The notes beneath the pieces are model-generated. The model saw only the letters and a list, made by a program, of their open reading frames with translations, was not told the DNA's origin and did no database searches. This document shows positions 25,699 through 34,505 of a stretch of DNA of 64,000 nt, piece by piece. The stretch comes from Bradyrhizobium sp. sBnM-33 (GTDB taxonomy: Bacteria; Pseudomonadota; Alphaproteobacteria; Rhizobiales; Xanthobacteraceae). Numbering within the stretch: position 1 is the first letter of the stretch; each line of letters begins with the position of its first letter. Made by a program: the position numbers and the translations under genes. The stretch covers positions 1,240,001-1,304,000 of the forward strand of contig NZ_CP136624.1 in the NCBI RefSeq assembly GCF_032917945.1, read 5' to 3'.

Positions 25699-26706
25699 TC
25701 ATTCCCGCTCCATCAATTCGGCGATCGCCTTGATGCGGCTTCTGGCGTATTTCGGCAGGCCGGCGCTCAGCGAATCGCCGCTGTTGAAGGAGCTGTTGCC
25801 CATGAGCAGTTGCGCGGGCACGAGGTTTCGCAGCATGGGTGTTTTGCTGTATTCCCTTTGCTTGTTCAGCACGTCGTCCCTGACCGCAATCAGGATGTAG
25901 ACCGTCGCGATGGCGGCTTCCCGCTCGGTCGGATGCTGTTGCACAATCGCTAGCAGCTTGCCGAATTGGATGACCTGGTTGACCCAAAAGATGTTCTGCT
26001 CGAGCCCGCCGGTGACTGTGGAGTCGAGCCCGGTCAGGCTCGGCAGCTCGGCAAGGTGCGGCTGCGTGACCAACATGATCTCACTCTGAAACTCGATGAA
26101 ATCCGGAATGGGCTTTTTGCTCTCCTCGCGCAGCTTGTTGGCAAGCTGAATGCCCGCCGGAATTTTCCCTTCGAACATGTAGCGGGACTGCACGCAGATC
26201 GCCTTCGCGTCCTCGCACCAGCGGCGATTCGGCGGACGGTTGTGCGCGGCGCTCGCGTCCTTATTGGGAACAGCATCGCCCTCCGTGATCGGCCGGTGCT
26301 TGACTGCCGGATCGATCTGCTCGAGGAACGCGACATTCGCATACCGCGACAGATCCAATGCCGCTGCCGGCTTTGGAAGTCGAAACCGCGCCTCCGCCTG
26401 GTAGACCGAGAGCTTCAGCTTCGTTTGTTGTTTGAGCGTGGGCTCAACGAAGCTCGGGAACAGCGAGAGGAAGCGCCGCTGAACCGGACGTGAGCGGGCC
26501 CAATCGTCGAAAGGAATAAGCCCGGTCGAGGAATCGGCGAGCTTGTCGTTGCGTTGGTCGGCGAAGATGACGGTGCGCGGCTTGATCTGTGCGATCGGAA
26601 CGCTGGCGGCTGAGGGCAAGTCCTCCAGCTGGAATTCCTGCGCGGCCGCGCTCGTGTAAGTGGCCACGCAGGCGGCGATGAGGACAGCGGCACGGTGGAG
26701 GCGCAT
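25699..26706 (-). CDS. Secreted hypothetical protein in an operon with a class A PBP (335 aa)
   Basis: A 335-residue exported protein: a signal peptide MRLHRAAVLIAACVATYTSA (cleavage near AAAQ), then a mixed domain with one likely disulphide (RRWCEDAKAICVQSRYMFEG). No recognised fold. I chose ATG 26706, 8 bases after the stop of the penicillin-binding protein gene; a TTG at 26718 overlapping that stop is an alternative. Tight linkage suggests a role in wall synthesis or in regulating the PBP, which is inference. Confidence 0.68.
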   Translation of the reverse strand: MRLHRAAVLIAACVATYTSAAAQEFQLEDLPSAASVPIAQIKPRTVIFADQRNDKLADSSTGLIPFDDWARSRPVQRRFLSLFPSFVEPTLKQQTKLKLSVYQAEARFRLPKPAAALDLSRYANVAFLEQIDPAVKHRPITEGDAVPNKDASAAHNRPPNRRWCEDAKAICVQSRYMFEGKIPAGIQLANKLREESKKPIPDFIEFQSEIMLVTQPHLAELPSLTGLDSTVTGGLEQNIFWVNQVIQFGKLLAIVQQHPTEREAAIATVYILIAVRDDVLNKQREYSKTPMLRNLVPAQLLMGNSSFNSGDSLSAGLPKYARSRIKAIAELMERE

Positions 26707-26714
26707 GTCAATGC

Positions 26715-29579
26715 TCAATTCAGCCGCCGCCAGAAATAATCGGGATCGACTCGCAGCGGCGGTCGCGGGAGGCGCTCCTCGTCATCGGGATATCCGCGCC
26801 AGGTGGGATATTCGCGCGGACCAAGACGCCAGGGCGGGAGCGGAAAGAGCGGCCCGCCACCGCCGTAAAGGCGGTTGTCGTAGGACCACTGCTGAAATGG
26901 CCCGTCATCTCGGTCATAGCCGCCACGATAGGCGTAGCGTTCTGCACGCGAGACGATCCGAAATTGCGTATCGTCGATTCTGCCCGCCGGATCCCGCTTG
27001 AGGTACTCGGTGAAAGCGCGCCCCGAGCCGGCCGGTACAGGATCGCCGGTATAGGGATCGATCGACAGAGTAGCGAGCTGACGCATGGCTTCGCGCGAAG
27101 GGCCGTTCAACGCCGTCTTGGGAGCGTGCAGCTCCCAGGCTGCCTGCACGATCGGCTCGAACATCGGCAGCGCCACTTTTCCTCCGGTCTGGCCGGGCCC
27201 AAGGGTGCGGCGCCCGCCGTCGCTGTTGTCGTAGCCAACCCAGATAGCGATGGTGACGTCATTTGTGAAACCGACGAACCAGGCATCGGCCGAATTATCA
27301 GTGGTACCAGTCTTGCCGCCGACATAGGGCGAGAGATGCTTCACCGCGCGCGCGGTTCCGCGCTCGAGCACGCCCTGCAGCATTGATTTCAACTGGTAAA
27401 ACGATGCGCGGTCGGCGGAGCCGATCCAGTCCACCGCACGCGGGTCGTGCCGGTAGATCGTGCGGCCGTCCTGTTCGATCGTTTCGATCGCATGGGGCTG
27501 GGGCCGTGCGCCTTCGTTGGCGATCGCTGCATAGAACGCCGCCAGGTCGATGAGCCGCACCGTTTGGGCACCGAGCACGAACGGGTAGTAACGCATGCAG
27601 TCCTTGTAGAGCTGCGCTTCCATCGCGAGCTCGCAGACTCGGTCGAGGCCTCGCTCGGCGCTGTCGTCGAGGGCAGTCGCGAGCAGTTGCGCGGTGGCGA
27701 GATTCCGGGAGTTTTCCAGCGCACGCCGCAGTGTAATGGCGCCCGAAGCGCCGCCGTCGTAGTTCTTCGGTGACCAGAAACCGCGCTGGCGCGCGTAGCC
27801 CGTCGCGCGGATCGGTGCCAGCGTGATGGGTTCGTCCATCACCAGCGTGTTGGGCTGCAATCCCTTCCGAAGCGCGGCGAGGTAAGTCAGCGGCTTCAAG
27901 GTGGAGCCGGGTTGCCGCAGGCTCTGGACGACGCGGTTGAGCTGGCTTGCCGGATACGAAAAGCCGCCCGCCATCGCGAGAATGCGGCCGGTTTCATTCT
28001 CGAGTACGAGCGCTGCTCCCTGCACGTTCGGTCGAATGCGCAGATCGGCGCGCGCCGCTTGCTTACCATTGGCTTTGCGCACCTGCACATAGACCACGTC
28101 GTACGGCTTGAGACCGCGCCCGATCGCCGCGCTCCAGGTGTTCAGCGGCAGGATGCTTCCGTCGGTCAGACCGACACTGATCGCAGGGCCGCGCTTGCCA
28201 CGCGCATTCTCCAGGACGACCGCCGATTGCCAGTGAACGTCATAGAGTGGTAGCCGCGTCGTCTTCAACGCCACGAGCCAAGCCGGTTCCGTGGCCCTCG
28301 GGTCAGCCGCAGTCAGACGGACAGCATCGGAAATGTTCGCCTCGGGTCCCTCAAATTTGTAGCGATTGGTGTTCAGCTCGTAACGCGCGAGGCCCTCCTG
28401 CAACGTCGCTTCGACTACGCGCTGCAGGGCCGAATTGACGGTCGAGTGCACCGCGTAGGAGGAATTGGTGAGAGTATCGAGGCCCGCGACCATCTTTGCC
28501 TCGCGGGCGATGTGATCGACGAAGTGAAAGGCGAAGTCCCGTCGCGTCGGCCGGTACTCGACGAGCTGCGGCAATATTGCTTGCGCCGAGGCGGCCTCGA
28601 TCATGGCGTCGTCCTGCATGCGGCCCAGCACGTAGGCAAGGCGCTCGCGCGCGCGCTCAGGGTGGTGGTCGGGATTGAAGTAGTTCGGTCCCTTGGCGAG
28701 CCCGGCGAGCAGCGCGCCCTCGACTGCGGAGAGCGCCTTGGCTGGTTTACCGAAATAGCTGCGCGCCGCCATTTCGATGCCCCAGGCTCCGCGACCGAGA
28801 TAAATCGAGTTGAGATAGAGCTCGAGGATTTCCGCCTTGGTCAGGGCGCGCTCCATCCGCGAGGCAACGATCATTTCGCGCAGTTTTCTTTCGTAAGTGA
28901 TGTCGTTGCCCACCAGCAGGTTCTTGGCGACCTGCTGCGTAATGGTCGAGCCGCCCTGCGGCCGGCCCGGCTTCGTGAAGTTGCCGATGAAGGCGCGCAC
29001 CAGTCCGCGCTCATCAATGCCGGCGTGTTGGAAGAAGCGCTTGTCCTCAGCGGCGATGAATGCGTTGCGCACCGTTTCTGGGATATCCGCAAGTTTGACC
29101 CAGATGCGGCGGTTGTTCGGCGCGTAAATCTCGGCAACGCGCTGGCTCTTGTTATCGAGGATTACGCTGGTGCCAGGAAGCCTGAGCTGCTTCAGCTGCG
29201 CCGCGTCGGGCAGATCCTTGACCGCGCTGTTGTAGAAAGCGATGACCTGACCAAGATCGACCGGAGATCCTTCCACTTTTTCGGCCTTGCAGAAGTGCCT
29301 GTAGGCCAGGTGGAGGTCGGCCAGACTCAGTCCTTTGAGCGCCTTGATCTCGCTGCTCAAGGCTTCCTTGTCATCCATGGCAGTGGCAATCAGATCGTCC
29401 AGGTTGATGTCCTCGATGTCGAAAGCCTTGCGCATGTGAGCGCAGCCGGCACCCAGAAGCTGCGCCACCTCGACGCGGTCGTGCACCGCATCGAACTCCG
29501 TTTTGACCCCATCCGGCCGGGTAGTGACCTGACTGAAGGCAAGCGCCGTGGCGAAGATCTTGATGAGAATCGAATCCAT
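26715..29579 (-). CDS. Class A penicillin-binding protein (PBP1-type transglycosylase/transpeptidase)
   Basis: A 954-residue bifunctional wall synthase. The GT51 glycosyltransferase has FIAAEDKRFFQHAGID with the catalytic Glu near residue 178, PQGGSTITQQVAKNLLVG and RKLREMIVASRMER. The transpeptidase has RQPGSTLKPLTY (SxxK serine), ENSRNLATAQL (SxN) and VGGKTGTTDNSADAWFVG (KTG). The first 150 residues form an unusual N-terminal extension. I place the start at ATG 29579 with GGGAGG upstream; the only early hydrophobic stretch (ILIKIFATALAF) is short. The C-terminal tail is rich in Gly/Tyr/Pro/Arg (YRGGYDRDDGPFQQW). It heads an operon with the secreted 335-residue protein. Confidence 0.9.
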   Translation of the reverse strand: MDSILIKIFATALAFSQVTTRPDGVKTEFDAVHDRVEVAQLLGAGCAHMRKAFDIEDINLDDLIATAMDDKEALSSEIKALKGLSLADLHLAYRHFCKAEKVEGSPVDLGQVIAFYNSAVKDLPDAAQLKQLRLPGTSVILDNKSQRVAEIYAPNNRRIWVKLADIPETVRNAFIAAEDKRFFQHAGIDERGLVRAFIGNFTKPGRPQGGSTITQQVAKNLLVGNDITYERKLREMIVASRMERALTKAEILELYLNSIYLGRGAWGIEMAARSYFGKPAKALSAVEGALLAGLAKGPNYFNPDHHPERARERLAYVLGRMQDDAMIEAASAQAILPQLVEYRPTRRDFAFHFVDHIAREAKMVAGLDTLTNSSYAVHSTVNSALQRVVEATLQEGLARYELNTNRYKFEGPEANISDAVRLTAADPRATEPAWLVALKTTRLPLYDVHWQSAVVLENARGKRGPAISVGLTDGSILPLNTWSAAIGRGLKPYDVVYVQVRKANGKQAARADLRIRPNVQGAALVLENETGRILAMAGGFSYPASQLNRVVQSLRQPGSTLKPLTYLAALRKGLQPNTLVMDEPITLAPIRATGYARQRGFWSPKNYDGGASGAITLRRALENSRNLATAQLLATALDDSAERGLDRVCELAMEAQLYKDCMRYYPFVLGAQTVRLIDLAAFYAAIANEGARPQPHAIETIEQDGRTIYRHDPRAVDWIGSADRASFYQLKSMLQGVLERGTARAVKHLSPYVGGKTGTTDNSADAWFVGFTNDVTIAIWVGYDNSDGGRRTLGPGQTGGKVALPMFEPIVQAAWELHAPKTALNGPSREAMRQLATLSIDPYTGDPVPAGSGRAFTEYLKRDPAGRIDDTQFRIVSRAERYAYRGGYDRDDGPFQQWSYDNRLYGGGGPLFPLPPWRLGPREYPTWRGYPDDEERLPRPPLRVDPDYFWRRLN

Positions 29580-29727
29580 GACCTCCCGACGGTCGAAAAA
29601 CCGCCTCCGTAAGGTCCCTTCTTGTAGGACAATATTAAACAAGCCGGTATTGAGGAAAAAGTTCCTTACGGCCGGAACTACCGCTGCGGCCAGTGCGTTT
29701 TAGAAAGACCACATCGGCAGCGCACTC

Positions 29728-30306
29728 ATGAATGCCCCTCTCCCAGTCGTGCTTGCCGCGGCGCTTCTCAGCGCCGCCATCGCCGCGATGCCTGCGGATG
29801 CTGCTCCTCGAAAAAAGAAAAGCCGGGCTCTAGCCGCGGTCCCCCCTGCAGCTAGCGTCGCTCAGCCGCCCACGGACAGATTTTTCGCCTGCGACGTCCG
29901 GGTGCGAGACTATCTTCGCGAAGGCGGAGCGGTGGCACAGGTGACGAAGATCGAAGTGGACGATGCCCGACTGCAGCTGAACATTCATCATGAGTACGGA
30001 GAGGCGGGAAAGTCGTCTCGAAAATACCTCCGCGGGGACACTGAAGAAGAAATGCGCAAAAATCTGCGCGGAATATTGGATGAGTTTGCTGCGGCTGCGA
30101 AGGCGGCAACGACTGGTCGCGCTTGGTATGTGATCGCTGCTCGCAAGGTCATGCCGGACCTCCGCGAGGGTTCGGGCGAGAACGCGAGTCCATGGACGGC
30201 TATTGTCCTCGCGGACTTTGACGGAAAATGCCGACCCATCACGTTCTATCAGTCTGTCGATCGGAACAAGCTCAATCCTGAACTGAGCAAGAAATTGGAT
30301 GAGTGA
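29728..30306 (+). CDS. Secreted basic hypothetical protein (192 aa)
   Basis: A 192-residue exported protein with a signal peptide (LPVVLAAALLSAAIAAMPAD) and then a Lys/Arg patch (PRKKKSR). The mature part is strand/helix mixed (FFACDVRVRDYLREGGAVAQ, RAWYVIAARKVMPDLREGSG, FDGKCRPITFYQSVD). I do not recognise the family. It is divergent from the class A PBP gene with a 148-base shared upstream region, which hints at a wall-related function. Confidence 0.6.
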   Translation: MNAPLPVVLAAALLSAAIAAMPADAAPRKKKSRALAAVPPAASVAQPPTDRFFACDVRVRDYLREGGAVAQVTKIEVDDARLQLNIHHEYGEAGKSSRKYLRGDTEEEMRKNLRGILDEFAAAAKAATTGRAWYVIAARKVMPDLREGSGENASPWTAIVLADFDGKCRPITFYQSVDRNKLNPELSKKLDE

Positions 30307-30414
30307 AGTTTGCGCTTGAAGTGATTTGCAGTCGTAGCGACCGCGCCTGGACGCCACGAGGGGCGCGGCTCCACGGCTCCGCACGCGAGATTATCTCGAC
30401 CGCAGATCCGGTGC

Positions 30415-30693
30415 TTGTCCGCGACGCTGTCCAGTTGGGAGCTACCATGTTGCCCATCCTTGCGGCACACCGAACAGAGAGTTCGACCCCGGAATGAGCC
30501 GAAGAATCGGGTTCCACTTGCTGATCGTGTCGCCAAAGCCGCTGAAGCGGCGCTTGCCGCCGAGCACTTTATGAGCGCCATCGACATCCTGGTCAGGATC
30601 GGGTGGCTCGACTCTGGAGCAGTGGAGCGCTGGCGCCGCGGACAGATCGATTGCCTGGAGGAAGCGCTTCAGCAGGACTCGTCGCCGCTATGA
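30415..30693 (+). CDS. Hypothetical protein with a conserved GWL..V.RWR motif, uncertain 5' end
   Basis: The C-terminal half reads RVAKAAEAALAAEHFMSAID then ILVRIGWLDSGAVERWRRGQ and DCLEEALQ, a pattern found in several bacterial proteins of unknown function (xxAEAAL...VS.IDVL...GWL....V..WR.G....LE). The first 30 codons from the TTG at 30415 look non-coding, and no ATG lies in frame before the conserved part, so the N terminus may be lost. The rest of 30307-30784 holds nothing else I can name. Confidence 0.4.
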   Translation: MSATLSSWELPCCPSLRHTEQRVRPRNEPKNRVPLADRVAKAAEAALAAEHFMSAIDILVRIGWLDSGAVERWRRGQIDCLEEALQQDSSPL

Positions 30694-30784
30694 ACGGCAA
30701 GGTCTGCTGATCGAACCGCAAGCCTTGGCAAACGCGCAGCGCGATAAGATCCCAACCCCGTCTGCCTCGTCCGACAACAGAGCC

Positions 30785-33700
30785 CTACTCGGCAGCCATT
30801 GCTGTTCGCAATTCCGGTTCCTCCATAGAATCCTCATGGATCTCATCTGCAGTCGGCGCGATCCGAAACCACGCGGCATAAAGCGCAGGAAGGAACAGTA
30901 GGATCAGCACCGTGCCGACCGCCGTGCCGCCGATCAGCGTATAAGCCATCGATCCCCAGAAGACGGAGTGAGTGAGAGGGATGAAGGCTAGCACGGCGGC
31001 AAGTGCGGTCAGGATCACTGGCCGCGTACGTTGCACCGTGGCCTCGATGACGGCGTGATAATCATCAAGGCCGGCAGCTCGGTTCTCCTTGATTTGTTCG
31101 GTCAGGATCAGCGTGTTGCGCATCAGGATGCCCGCCAGTCCTATCAGGCCCAGAATGGCGTTGAATCCGAAGGGCTGATTAAAGGCGAGCAACACGGGCA
31201 CGACGCCGACCAGGCCAAGCGGTGCCGTCAGCATGACCATGGCCATCGTCGAGAAGGATCGCACCTGCAGCATGATGACGATCAGCATGGCGGCGATCAT
31301 GGCGGGAAAGACCGTCGCCAACGCGTCATTGGCCTTGGTTGCCTCCTCGATCGATCCGCCCAATTCGATGCGATAGCCGGCCGGAAGGGATGCGATCAGC
31401 GGCTGAAGGGCCGTCTTGATCTCCTTGGAGACCTCTGGAGGTTGGGTCGCCTCATTGATGTCCGAGCGAATCGTGACGACGGGTGTGCGATCGCGGCGCT
31501 TCATAATCGGCTCTTCCAGACGGATTTCCGAATGGCCGATCTGGTCGAGCGGAATCGGGCGGCCGTCCCGGCTCGTCAGTGAGAAATCCGCCAGACGCGT
31601 CGGATCCAGCCGCTCGCCGCCTGCGCTGCGTGCCACGATGGAGACATTGCGGATGTCCTCGCGGACCTGCGTAACAGCGATGCCCGTGAGGAGGAACTGC
31701 AGCTGCCGGCCCACCTCCGCTGGCGAGAGGCCGATGAGGTTCAGTCGATCCTGATCTGGGATGAAGCGGAGCACGGGTGTGCGATTACCCCAATCGCGGT
31801 TCGCTTGCCGCACATCGGCAACGCCACGCATGATATCGAGGGCTTTTTCAGAGATAGCGTACAATTGCGCGGGATCAGGCCCCATGATCCGAAACTCGAC
31901 CGGGAACGGCGTATAGGGCCCGAACACAAGCTGAGTGACGCGCACACTAGCCTCAGGTGCAAGCCCATCTGACACGGCCTGGCGGAGCCGGTGCTTCAAA
32001 GCCTCGCGCGCCTCCGCGTCCGGCGTAAGCACGACGATCTTGGCGAAGGACGGATCAGGCAGCTCCGGTGCCATCGCGAAGAAGAAGCGGGGAGCGCCCT
32101 GACCGACATAGCTCGTGACGATCTTGGCCTCCGACTGGTGGTCCAGCCAGTGTTCGAGCTTCTCGACTGTGGCGGTCGTCGTCTCAATGCTGGTGCCTTC
32201 CGGAAGGCGAACCTCCACCAGCACTTCGGGGCGGTCGGACGTCGGGAAGAACTGCTGTTTGACCGCGCCCATGCCGACGACGGAAAGCGCGAAAGCGATG
32301 GCGACGATGCCGCTGGTTACGAACTTGTGGCGCACGGCGAAGGTGATGATCCCTCGCAGGCGCCGATAGTTCGGTGTGCCGTAAATCGCGTGGTGACCGC
32401 CTTCGATCGGCTTGATCGCGGGCAGCATCTTGACGCCAAGATAGGGCGTGAAGATCACCGCGACGATCCAGGAGACGATGAGGGCGAACCCCACGACCCA
32501 GAAGATGTTGCCGGCGTATTCGCCGGCCGTCGAGCGCGCGAAGCCGACCGGCAGGAACCCGGCGATCGTCACGACTGTTCCGGACAGCATCGGTGCCGCC
32601 GTGTGGCTCCACGCGTAGGCTGCCGCCTTGATGCGGTCCATGCCCTCTTCCATTTTCACCACCATCACCTCGATGGCGATGATGGCGTCGTCCACGAGAA
32701 GACCAAGTGCCAGGATGAGGGCGCCGAGCGTGATGCGGTCGAAGAACCGGCCGGTTTCCAGCATGATGAGGAACACGACGGCAAGGGTAAGAGGGACGGC
32801 AGCCGCCACGACGATGCCGACGCGCCAGCCGAGGCTGAGCAGGCTCACCAGCAGCACCACGCCGAGCGCCATCGCAAACTTCATCATGAATTCGTCAACC
32901 GCCGAGGTGATGTTGACGGCCTGGTCGCTGACTTTAGCCAGAGTCATCCCGAGTGGCAGCGTCCGAGCGATAGCTGCGGACCTCTCCTCCAGCGCCTTGC
33001 CGAGCGCGAGGCCATCCCAGCCCTCTTGCATAACCGCCGCGAGCATGATGGAGGGCTCACCCTGGTGTCGGATGAGGTAGGTGGGAGGATCCTCGTAGCC
33101 GCGGCGGACATCGGCGATGTCGGAGAGTTTCAGCGTCCGCCCCGCAGCGACGATCGGCGTGTCGGCGATCGCCTGGACGCTGTTATAAGCGCCGTCGACC
33201 CGGATGAAGACCTGCGGCCCCTTGGTGTCGATCGAGCCTGCCGGTGTGACGGTGTTCTGCCGCTGCAAGGCGGCAACAACATCCTGTGCCGACACGCCAA
33301 GGGTTGCCAGTTTGGCATAGGAGAACTCGATGAATATCTGTTCGGGACGTTCACCGAGGATGTTGATCTTCTTGACGCCGGGCACGTGGAGCAGGTCCTG
33401 GCGAATGGTCTCGGCTTGCCTGGCGAGTTCGCGCATCGGCATGCCTTTCGCCTTGAGGGCATAAAGGGCGAAGCTCACGTCCGAATATTCGTCGTTGACG
33501 AAGGGACCGAGCACACCAGACGGCAGCTTGCGCGCTTCATCCCCAAGCTTTTTGCGGGCCTGGTAGAACTCCTCCTGCGCGCTAGATGGCGGTGTGCTGT
33601 CCTTCAGCGTAACCGTCATGTATGCATAACCTGGCCGTGTGGTCGTCTCCACCCGGTCGTACCAGGTCAGCTCCTGAAGCCGCTTCTCCAAAGGTTCGGC

Positions 33701-33895
33701 GACCTGGTCCTGCATCTCGCGCGCCGTCGCGCCTGGCCATACCGTCGTGACCGTCAGGGTCTTGATGGTGAAGGAGGGGTCCTCTGCCCGCCCGAGCCTC
33801 AGGAAGCCGTAGACGCCTGCGAACGCCAGCAGAAGGATAAAGAACAGGGTTACGGCCCGTTCGCGGACGGCGATCGCGGAAAGATTGAAATTCAT
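30785..33895 (-). CDS. RND-family efflux pump permease (AcrB/MexB-like, HAE1-type)
   Basis: A 1036-residue inner-membrane proton-driven exporter. The first TM helix follows MNFNLSAIAVRERAVTLFF; then come the periplasmic porter domain (PGATAREMQDQVAEPLEKRL), a second helix cluster with the proton relay region LILALGLLVDDAIIAIEVMV (the Asp-Asp pair), the second large loop, and LIGLAGILMRNTLILTEQIK near the end. I chose ATG 33895, which begins directly at the canonical N terminus; 16 extra codons upstream look spurious. It is the last gene of an operon behind the NTF2-like protein and the membrane-fusion adaptor. The substrate is unknown. Confidence 0.92.
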   Translation of the reverse strand: MNFNLSAIAVRERAVTLFFILLLAFAGVYGFLRLGRAEDPSFTIKTLTVTTVWPGATAREMQDQVAEPLEKRLQELTWYDRVETTTRPGYAYMTVTLKDSTPPSSAQEEFYQARKKLGDEARKLPSGVLGPFVNDEYSDVSFALYALKAKGMPMRELARQAETIRQDLLHVPGVKKINILGERPEQIFIEFSYAKLATLGVSAQDVVAALQRQNTVTPAGSIDTKGPQVFIRVDGAYNSVQAIADTPIVAAGRTLKLSDIADVRRGYEDPPTYLIRHQGEPSIMLAAVMQEGWDGLALGKALEERSAAIARTLPLGMTLAKVSDQAVNITSAVDEFMMKFAMALGVVLLVSLLSLGWRVGIVVAAAVPLTLAVVFLIMLETGRFFDRITLGALILALGLLVDDAIIAIEVMVVKMEEGMDRIKAAAYAWSHTAAPMLSGTVVTIAGFLPVGFARSTAGEYAGNIFWVVGFALIVSWIVAVIFTPYLGVKMLPAIKPIEGGHHAIYGTPNYRRLRGIITFAVRHKFVTSGIVAIAFALSVVGMGAVKQQFFPTSDRPEVLVEVRLPEGTSIETTTATVEKLEHWLDHQSEAKIVTSYVGQGAPRFFFAMAPELPDPSFAKIVVLTPDAEAREALKHRLRQAVSDGLAPEASVRVTQLVFGPYTPFPVEFRIMGPDPAQLYAISEKALDIMRGVADVRQANRDWGNRTPVLRFIPDQDRLNLIGLSPAEVGRQLQFLLTGIAVTQVREDIRNVSIVARSAGGERLDPTRLADFSLTSRDGRPIPLDQIGHSEIRLEEPIMKRRDRTPVVTIRSDINEATQPPEVSKEIKTALQPLIASLPAGYRIELGGSIEEATKANDALATVFPAMIAAMLIVIMLQVRSFSTMAMVMLTAPLGLVGVVPVLLAFNQPFGFNAILGLIGLAGILMRNTLILTEQIKENRAAGLDDYHAVIEATVQRTRPVILTALAAVLAFIPLTHSVFWGSMAYTLIGGTAVGTVLILLFLPALYAAWFRIAPTADEIHEDSMEEPELRTAMAAE

Positions 33896-34009
33896 CACTT
33901 GGCCACTCCTATTCCTCGACGTTCGTCCTGACGTTCGCGTCATCCTGCAGCAGGTGGGCCGAGTGAAACGCGCTTACCTAAAAACGCGGGGCCTCTGACT
34001 GCGCTTCTG

Positions 34010-34468
34010 CTAGCTTACAATCGGTTCGGCGACAGCTTCTTTGAGGCCAGCTGCCGCCTGGGCAGCAAGCCCACGGGCCGCTTCCTGTGAATCTTGAAAT
34101 TCCTCGAGTGCATAGACTTTACCCCACCGCAGGGTGAACACGTGGAGACCACGGTTGACGTAGGACGCGTCGCCGTGGAGCAGCGTTGCGGTGCCGTCCC
34201 ACTGGACGAACACGGTGGTATGCCAAGGCCACCCCTTCACCCAGATGTTGTTGACCGTGATGTGTAGAGTGGGCTGAACGCGGCCGAGACGCTCAAACCA
34301 GCGGCGCAGCGCTTCTTTGTCGTGGCGCTCACCAGCAAGCGCGTGGGCGCCGGAAACGCGGTGATGAACATGCGGCGCGACTGCTTTCACCGCTTCATCC
34401 CAGCGATGGTTGTTGACGTGGTCGAAGGTCTTTCGGATTTCTTTCTTGACGACGTAACTGTATAGCAT
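34010..34468 (-). CDS. NTF2/SnoaL-like protein inside the RND operon (152 aa)
   Basis: A 152-residue soluble protein of the NTF2-like cone fold: KTFDHVNNHRWDEAVKAVAP then HVHHRVSGAH, RRWFERLGRVQPTLHI, a strand set (NIWVKGWPWHTTVFVQW), GLHVFTLRWGKVYALEEFQDS. Such proteins are often small isomerases, hydrolases or binding subunits. Start ATG 34468 has a GGAGAAG ribosome site 4 bases upstream. It lies between adaptor and pump in one transcript, an uncommon arrangement that suggests it acts on the pump substrate; inference. Confidence 0.75.
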   Translation of the reverse strand: MLYSYVVKKEIRKTFDHVNNHRWDEAVKAVAPHVHHRVSGAHALAGERHDKEALRRWFERLGRVQPTLHITVNNIWVKGWPWHTTVFVQWDGTATLLHGDASYVNRGLHVFTLRWGKVYALEEFQDSQEAARGLAAQAAAGLKEAVAEPIVS

Positions 34469-34505
34469 CTGACTTCTCCAACGGCGGTCGCGGAAATATT
34501 GAGGC

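Noticed and set aside
31991..33931. 646-codon open frame on the plus strand
   Set aside because: It is the antisense shadow of the RND pump gene; GC-rich third positions keep the opposite strand open. The product is Arg/His/Gly-rich without any domain.
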